Below are positions 58,187-64,000 of a stretch of 64,000 bases of DNA, piece after piece; the stretch's first letter is position 1, and each line of letters opens with the position of its first letter. Where the stretch lies: the NCBI GenBank assembly GCA_026724425.1, contig JAIUCV010000005.1, forward strand, positions 36,491,784 through 36,555,783. The letters are read 5' to 3'. The position numbers and the translations under genes are program-made. The notes under the pieces were generated by a model that did not search any database, was not told the DNA's origin, and saw nothing but the letters and a program-made list of their open reading frames with translations. Source of the stretch: Erythrophleum ivorense (lineage: Eukaryota > Streptophyta > Magnoliopsida > Fabales > Fabaceae).

Positions 58187-60406
58187 TGGGGAAATAAGAT
58201 TGTTCTAAAGAAATTCTATTTATATCCTGTAAATTTGGCATTTTTGTTTCTGGTTCATTTTAGCTCCTTTTTTATAATCGTCTTTTCCATTATAAAATTT
58301 AGTCCTTAATCTTATAAAATACCTTTGGAATCACTCAATTTGGAGCTAAAACCTTCCTAAATGAAAGAGTCAAAGTTCAGGGTCAACCAACGTTAAAAAA
58401 CATACACTAGAGGGGTTTTAACTGTCCCAGGGCTTCCCATGATTTTTAGGGTCTCTAAGAACCCCAAAAAACTCAAATTTTTTATTTAAAAAGCCCTCCT
58501 ATGAGTATTCCAAAATCTACCCAAAATTATGAAAATGTCATTACGTTACGTAGCTATTTTGTTAAATTTTGTTTGGTTATTATAACTTTTGTTTCAGGGC
58601 ACCTTTGGCCTCTTATTTTCATTACTTAATGTCTATATCATTATTCTAATTTTTATGGACCTTAACTAATTCTTTTCAAAGTACTTACTTTTAAAACGTA
58701 TATATTTCTGTCATTTTTACTAAAATCAAACATTATAGAAATCACCAACTTTCCCCTTGCCCTTCTCTTGCTCCCTCTCGGCCAAGCACACACAATAGAG
58801 ATGTTCTTGATTCTCTTGGCCTAGGCACATTAAATAAGACACAAATCAATCCTTGGAACCAATTCTAGCTTCGTAAAACTCTAAACTAGCTCAATTGTCT
58901 TAAATCACTATTATGGTCCATATATGACACAATGAAGCAACCACTTGAAATCATACTCTTGGCTCCCAATACTCATTCTTTCTAGACCATATAGCTCCAT
59001 ATAAACTCATTCTAAGAAGCCAAACTCTAGGCTGTCTCATTATGCCTAAATGGAACCTAAAATACCACCTCTCAACCCAAGCTTCCTAAGTTCAATTCAT
59101 TGGTTCCTCTGACATCTATAACTCATGTTTAAGCCTTTTATAACCTTAAAATATAAAAAAAAACTCCCTAGGTGTCAAAACTTCCTTGAGGCTGAGACTT
59201 AACATCAAAAAGGGGTCCAATGAGTAGCTTACTTTTTCTTGTGGGAATGGCACATATAAATCTTCCTAGAGGTCTAATGGAATACCACGTCTTACATAAG
59301 CTAGAATATCTCTAGGAAAAATCAAAATTTAACATTTGCCTCCAAACCCCCAAGTTCACAATCTTGAATTTCCTTACTTCCTTTTTTATTCCATTTGCAT
59401 ATTCCTACTTCTTACACTTTAAAAAGCTTATTCCTTTCTTGCCAAGGTTAGAATTTAACTCCTCCTAGTTGGGCTAGGTCTAACCAAAATTACCTTAAAG
59501 GAAAACATCCAAGAAGAAACCAATAGAATTCATGAAACATACCTTATTTGTTTGCTTTCTCAAGTTGTTTCCACTTGCTACAAATCTCTCCTTCTAAGAC
59601 TCACTTCTTCTACTTGGGCTAACCTCAAAACAAAACCATATCAGCCTTGGAATTCATAGAAAAAGAGAAGAGAAAGAGGAGAAGAGGTTGGATAAAGTAA
59701 GAGGCAAAAAAGGAGCTTGAATTTCTTGCCTTAAGCTTGAGTTCTCTCCCCTTCTTCTTTCCTTCGATTGTGCATCTCCTAAAGCCTCTTGAAATTCTAT
59801 TTTTAGATGTCCAAAAATGTGGGTGAAGAGAGAGCTGAAAGGGAACGTGATATAAGGAGCCAAAAAGTCACTTTATGCACTTTTTAACTTTGCGTTTTAG
59901 TCCCATTTCTTGGTTTTTTCCATTTAGGCTCCAATCAACTCTTTTTTGAAATCTGTCTTTTCCATCATAATATTTAGACTCTTAATCTTATAAATTAGCT
60001 TTGGTTTTACTCAAAAAGGATTTAAAACTATTTTGAACTGTTCGGTTGAAATTTCAATCAACCAACGGCCTAAATCTCTTACTAGAGGGGTTTCAACTGT
60101 TCTAGGGGTTGTCATGGTTTTCAGGACCTCTGAGAACCCTTAAAAGCTTACATTTTTTATTTAAAAAGCCATTCTGTGAATTTTTCAAAATTTTCAGAAA
60201 TTACAAAAATACCTTAACTTTCTTTCACAAACTTTTTCTAACTCATTTGGCTCGGGTTCTGGGTAATTCAAACCTCAAATCCTCATTTTTAGAGGTTTAG
60301 ATTATTACTCTAATTTCATTTGTCCGTTACCCATTCAATTTTTAGAACTTCCTTTCAAAATCTTATGTTTCGAGACCTTTTAAGAGAAATTGAACGTTAC
60401 ATTAAG

Positions 60407-62393
60407 TTGTTTCTTCTCTTAAAGTGGATATGATCAAACATACTCCAATTTCTCTTACATCTTATAACATTACAAGTGAGGCTTAGGATGCGAATGGCAG
60501 GAGACTGTAACTCTTTGCACTCTTCTCCAAAGTTATTTCACCTTAAAGCTAGCCAAAAAAAAATATAAATAAGGACTTGATTAATTACTTAATCAATTTA
60601 TATATAATTTTTAAAGTAAATAGTAAATTATGTTATTAGATGAATAATTACTAAGTTTTTTTGTTGTTGTTGCACTTGCTAAATTATATCCAAAAAATCC
60701 TTCTATCTTGTTAAATTACTCAATTTGGGAATCAATTTTGACTCAAGTCTCAATATTAGGATACATTTTCTCTAACGTTTGGTACAATCTAAGATTCACC
60801 TTAATATCTAGGTCAAAGTTTGGAACATAATGGAACCTATAAAATATAAAGTTAGTCATAATATGATGATATAAGATATAATAATAAATTAAATATGAAG
60901 AAATTATATTATATAAAAATATAAGTTATTTCTAAAAAAAATTCTTATTAAGATTGAGAAAATATAATGTTGCATGAAGAGGCTTATGGAATTGACAATC
61001 CTAACACTTGTCTATGATTTCCCAAACTTGCTTATATCTACTTTCCTCATTATTAAAGTTATTTGTTATTTGTTAATTTGCTTTATCCATAACCTTATAA
61101 ATGTATCCCATCGTTGACTTTGAATCACCATACACAAGTTTAAGAACTTTAACCAAAAGAGACACATAATTCAAGCAATACTTTATAGACTTCTAAAACC
61201 TTGAATTAGCTAAAACAATGTCCTCTAATTAGCTTCACTCCTAGAGGCATAGGCACTTTTAGCCCATTTTTTTATGTAAACATAGATTGTAGCATAATTT
61301 TTTGATAAAAAATAAACTTCAATGTTAAGTATGATATGGCAAATCTTGTTATTGATGGCTAGCTAACTCTTCACCTTTGGAATAGCTTCTATACAAATTA
61401 AGCATCTAAGTGTACCTATGAATGAATTTTGTAATTCTTGTTTCTTTTCCAATGGTATTATGGAATATTGTTAAGCCACCAATGTCTTCTAGAATCACAT
61501 TAAGACAACGGGCTGCATAAGGTGGCCAAAAAATTTATTTTCTTTTGTCCATCAATTTGTTTCCAACAGATATAAAGGCTAAAACACTGTCTGTCACTAC
61601 TTAGACCACATTTTCTTTCCCAATTTCCATCACCATATTATCTAATAATTCAAACATTTTTTCAGCATCTTTGATGAAACTACTAGTGTCAATAGATTTT
61701 ATTAAAATAGTTGCTTTAGGACTATTAACAAAAAAGCTAGTAAGGGAACTACCCTTTCCATTAGTCCATCAATTTACAACCAATTTTCTTTTATTCAAGT
61801 TTACATTTCTCCAAATTATCATGGACAAAATTAACCTTTTTTTTAAAGTGAGACTCTCATTTCACGATAAGTTAGTGGTTTAAAACCCCTACCATATTCA
61901 CCAATAGATTTCATCATATCAATAAAGTAAAAACTCTTTACCAAATTAAATAGCAATGCATTGCCATATATACATCTATGGATATCCTTAACCATTCTAT
62001 CTTTATCGTTCACTATAGCATTTATAATTGCTTGCTTCATATTCTTAGAGGAGTTTGAAGACCTACTTCCCCCTTTTCCTTTTATTACAAACATGGACCT
62101 TCTTTTTTTTTTTAAACTCATGTTCTTGGGTTTCTTTGTCATCATCAAAACAATCAACAACATCATCATCCTTATTCATATCATCTAAAATCTTTTTAAA
62201 TAAATTTTTTACCTCTTTGAGCACTTGTTCACAAAGTGCAACTTTCTTATATGTTCCTACTAAATGATATTTCACCCTACATGCTCCTCTCCACATAGTT
62301 TTAGGACAATAGTTACATTTAACATGTAACCGAGTCTTAAGAGACTTACAATGATATCAAGCTATATTTTTCTTCACTTTTTTCAGAAGTCAT
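60407..62393 (-). pseudogene. hAT transposase, N-terminal and catalytic part
   Basis: It starts at ATG 62391-62393 (MTSEKSEEKYSLISL, then a frame change). A BED-type zinc finger follows: KCNYCPKTMW near 62320 (CX2C at 62306-62317) and VKYHLVGTYKKVALC near 62290. A lysine/acidic linker is broken at a poly-A run (62104-62115 on this strand poly-T). Then come FYFIDMMKSIGEYGRGFKPL near 61920, the RNase H-like transposase core (VNSPKATILIKSIDTSSF, EKMFELLDNMVMEIGKENVV, VVTDS) around 61740-61580, and LNVILEDIGG near 61480. The hATC start RILSLTC...RNWSMFDHIHFKRRN (60500-60415) runs straight into the E1 insertion point. Multiple stops occur. DNA cut-and-paste enzyme, inactive. Confidence 0.8.
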
Positions 62394-62606
62394 AATTTAA
62401 TTTATAATAAGAAAAAATAAGAATTAAAAAAACAATTGAAAATAAAACTAAAAAACTTTAATAATATTATTTTTTTCACCTAGCACTAGCTACAAAGAAT
62501 TTTGCTTGAGGCCAAAGAATGTTGCTTCGCACAAGAGAATAATCTCTTACAACCAACTAAAAGAAAAATTTGTCCATTATATATATATAGGTGACAGTTT
62601 TAATTT

Positions 62607-63226
62607 CATGTAATTGCAAAATGCTAATTAAAAGAGGATAAGGCACATTAATTTTTATTCAATTAAGTTTAAAGTTGCACACTTCTAATTAAAAGAGGAT
62701 AAGGGATCATATTAATTTTTATCTCAATAAATTTAAAACTTTTAACTTAAAATGGATAAGAGATATCAATTTTTAATTTATTATTTTATTAATTTTAAAA
62801 TTGCAGCCTTCTAATTAAAAGAGGATAAAGGATATGAGTTTTTAATTTTTTTATTCAATTAAGTTTAAATTAAAGTATAATGAAATGCTTTCTATTTAAA
62901 AAAATTGCAAATCCTTAGTTACATGTAGTAGCAATATTCTAATTACAAGAGAATAAGGGACATTAATTTTTATTTAATTAAATTTATAGTTGTAGACTTT
63001 TAATTAAAAGAGGATTAGGGATATTAGTTCTTAATTTAATAAGCTTAAAACTTTTATTTGGAAAAGATAAAGGATATAATTTTTAACTTATTATTTTGTT
63101 AAGTTTAAAATTGGAACTTTTAAATTAAAAGAAGATAAAAGATATGAGTTTTTTAATTTTTTATTTAATTAAATTAAAATTAAAATATAATAAAAAAATT
63201 TTACTTTAGAAAAATTGCAAATCCCA
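62607..63226. repeat. Two-copy 315-bp tandem duplication built from about 62-bp units
   Basis: Words of the type CTAATTAAAAGAGGATAAGG recur at 62624, 62686, 62811, 62939, 63000 and 63123, at multiples of about 62 bp; weaker units fill the gaps. The segment starting CATG at 62607 is repeated from 62922, and both copies end near AAAATTGCAAATCC (62901-62914 and 63211-63224). It lies between the hAT transposase start and the hAT right end, in its 5' leader or an intron. Confidence 0.8.
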
Positions 63227-63413
63227 AAACTAATGAAGTTGTTTTGCAGCTATCAAGTCCATTCATCTATTCAAATCATGTGAAGGCTAATAAATACAAA
63301 TAAACCACTTTCTGACCAAGATAAAAAAAAACTAATATATCACGTGAAGTAAAGATGAGGCTACAACCATCTCAAAAAAGGATTTACAAAGGAACAAAAA
63401 AAGGAAACAGGAG

Positions 63414-63488
63414 TGTCTTCTTCCTCTTGTGGGTTGCGTCGGGTCACAGAAGGAATGTCTTCTTCCTCCCGCTAGTTACATCGGGTCA
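63414..63488. repeat. Direct repeat near the hAT 5' end
   Basis: TGTCTTCTTCCTC...TCGGGTCA occurs at 63414-63446 and 63456-63488, 33 bp each, differing at a few central positions. It is about 215-290 bp inside the hAT terminus, where hAT transposases usually have subterminal binding motifs. A binding role is inferred. Confidence 0.7.
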
Positions 63489-63673
63489 TGAAAAATTGGA
63501 CTTCGTGACTCGATGCAAGACAAGTTTTTGAATCACCGAAAGTCTCTTAATTGCCATTTTCGACTTGATCCATGCAATTCAAGTGATCCAAACACACAAC
63601 ACAAGCCATATACTAATTTAAACATTGATATGTATCGTTGGCTAGTCGAATCATATCATCCATGCATCTTGAA

Positions 63674-63702
63674 TTTTGAATCAAATGATTTCGATAACTA
63701 TG
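63674..63702. repeat. hAT 5'-end terminal inverted repeat
   Basis: TTTGAATCA...GATAACTATG, inverted relative to 29870-29897; the outer 8 bp are ATTTTTAG (63703-63710). Confidence 0.7.
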
Positions 63703-63710
63703 ATTTTTAG

Positions 63711-64000
63711 TATGTACTTTGTGTTATACCTAATTATATTGAATGCCTTGAATTATAAAATGTACTTTTAATGTTGGATCATTTGTTTACAAGAAAAATC
63801 ATTTATGCATCTTTACAATCAAGCCATTCAATGCTAACTAGGGAATTTTAGGCTTTGATTGTAAAAATTGCAAGTTGATAGTGATTTTTTAGAGAGAATT
63901 ATAGTTAATGACCTAAAATTAAAAAAAAATTATTTTAGAGAACCTATTACCACTAGATTTAGAGGGTTTTATTTAAAGTCAGTAATGATCTATCTTAAAA
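63711..64000. other. Flank right of the hAT element
   Basis: AT-rich, no feature recognised. Confidence 0.5.

Larger units (their letters stand above)
44860..58737 (-). mobile_element. Solo LTR, family E (copy E2), inserted in E1
   Basis: Target duplication GAAAT at 44855-44859 and 58738-58742. It ends TGTAACACC (this strand) at 44860 and starts on the minus strand with TATAATGTTTG at 58737, where the terminal TG has mutated to TA. Its own pieces are 44860-45756, 48654-50000 and 57486-58737, about 3.5 kb. It has the same orientation as E1. It contains A2 and D2. Confidence 0.86.
42994..60401 (-). mobile_element. Solo LTR, family E (copy E1), host of a nested stack
   Basis: On the minus strand it starts TGTAACGTTCAATTTC at 60401 and ends AGTTATGGTGTTACA at 42994. 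TTAAG flanks both sides (42989-42993 and 60402-60406). Its own sequence is 42994-44859 plus 58743-60401, about 3.5 kb. The rest is E2 and everything inside it. It disrupts the hAT transposase reading frame. A TATA-like GATATAAGG lies near 59848. Confidence 0.87.
29870..63702 (-). mobile_element. hAT superfamily DNA transposon, expanded by nested insertions
   Basis: The ends are CATAGTTATTGAATC...GATTCAAA (from 29870) and the inverted counterpart TTTGAATCA...GATAACTATG (to 63702). The flanks ATTTCTAG (29862-29869) and ATTTTTAG (63703-63710) match at 7 of 8 positions, which is the 8-bp target duplication expected for hAT. A minus-strand transposase lies between them. Subtracting the Athila-like element G (with its 5-bp duplication) and E1 (likewise) leaves about 4.1 kb, a usual size for an autonomous plant hAT element. 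The terminal inverted repeat is imperfect, so the ends are strongly but not finally supported. Confidence 0.75.

Noticed and set aside
63513..63710. A 65-residue frame near the right end
   Set aside because: It runs through the hAT terminal repeat and target duplication, so it cannot be an independent gene of that extent.

Overview
This is repeat-dense plant nuclear DNA, most likely from a eudicot with a large genome. It is AT-rich and has no bacterial-style gene packing. The recognisable proteins are plant Ty3/gypsy (chromovirus and Athila-like), Ty1/copia and hAT transposon proteins plus one RNase H-like fragment. The tRNA-iMet and tRNA-Asp-type primer sites are those of plant retroelements. 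I see no intact host gene, tRNA, rRNA or CRISPR array. Every recognisable coding region carries stops, frameshifts or insertions, so the window reads as a layered record of insertions.

Left part (1-16933). A minus-strand chromovirus (gag-pro-RT remnant, tRNA-iMet PBS, 2.8 kb LTR; positions 1-8426, cut by the window start) carries a 2.7 kb Athila-type solo LTR in its leader (2833-5560). It is itself inserted in a third LTR family ('D'; copy D3, 8427-10050). D3 abuts an RNase H-like coding fragment, which was split by a degraded Ty1/copia element (10080-16573). That copia element holds its own LTR-like insertion at about 13036-13875.

Middle part (16934-29869). A poorly characterised stretch precedes a chromovirus-type LTR ('X', about 18210-26878, followed by a tRNA-iMet PBS and a decayed gag). 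Two solo LTRs landed in X only 20 bp apart: D1 (19754-22597, TSD AAGTT) and C1 (22618-26492, TSD TAATT). Positions 28441-29869 are unassigned.

Right part (29870-63702). This is best explained as one hAT DNA transposon of about 4.1 kb stretched to about 33.8 kb by insertions. Its ends are similar inverted termini (CATAGTTAT...) with 8-bp flanks ATTTCTAG/ATTTTTAG. Its 3' UTR holds a complete Athila-like element (30105-42405, TSD ATAAC). Its C-terminal dimerisation domain is split by solo LTR E1 (42994-60401, TSD TTAAG). E1 contains E2 of the same family (44860-58737, TSD GAAAT). E2 contains solo LTRs A2 (45757-48648, TSD ACTTG) and D2 (50001-57480, TSD AAAAT). D2 contains a deleted Athila-like element F (52331-57002, TSD AATTA/AATTG). 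That is a five-level nest, and target duplications support each level.

The most unusual signals lie inside the LTRs. A-type LTRs have an array of GCTATAGC palindromes at a 21-22 bp pitch. D-type LTRs have seven RGCCCA (site II) motifs followed by a telo-box near the LTR start, and a separate array of GCCGCGGC-core palindromes near the LTR end. The Athila-like elements have a duplicated polypurine tract about 1.3 kb apart. A-type and E-type LTRs share their distal part but have unrelated starts. Boundaries and repeat relations were read by eye, and no alignment or database search was run.
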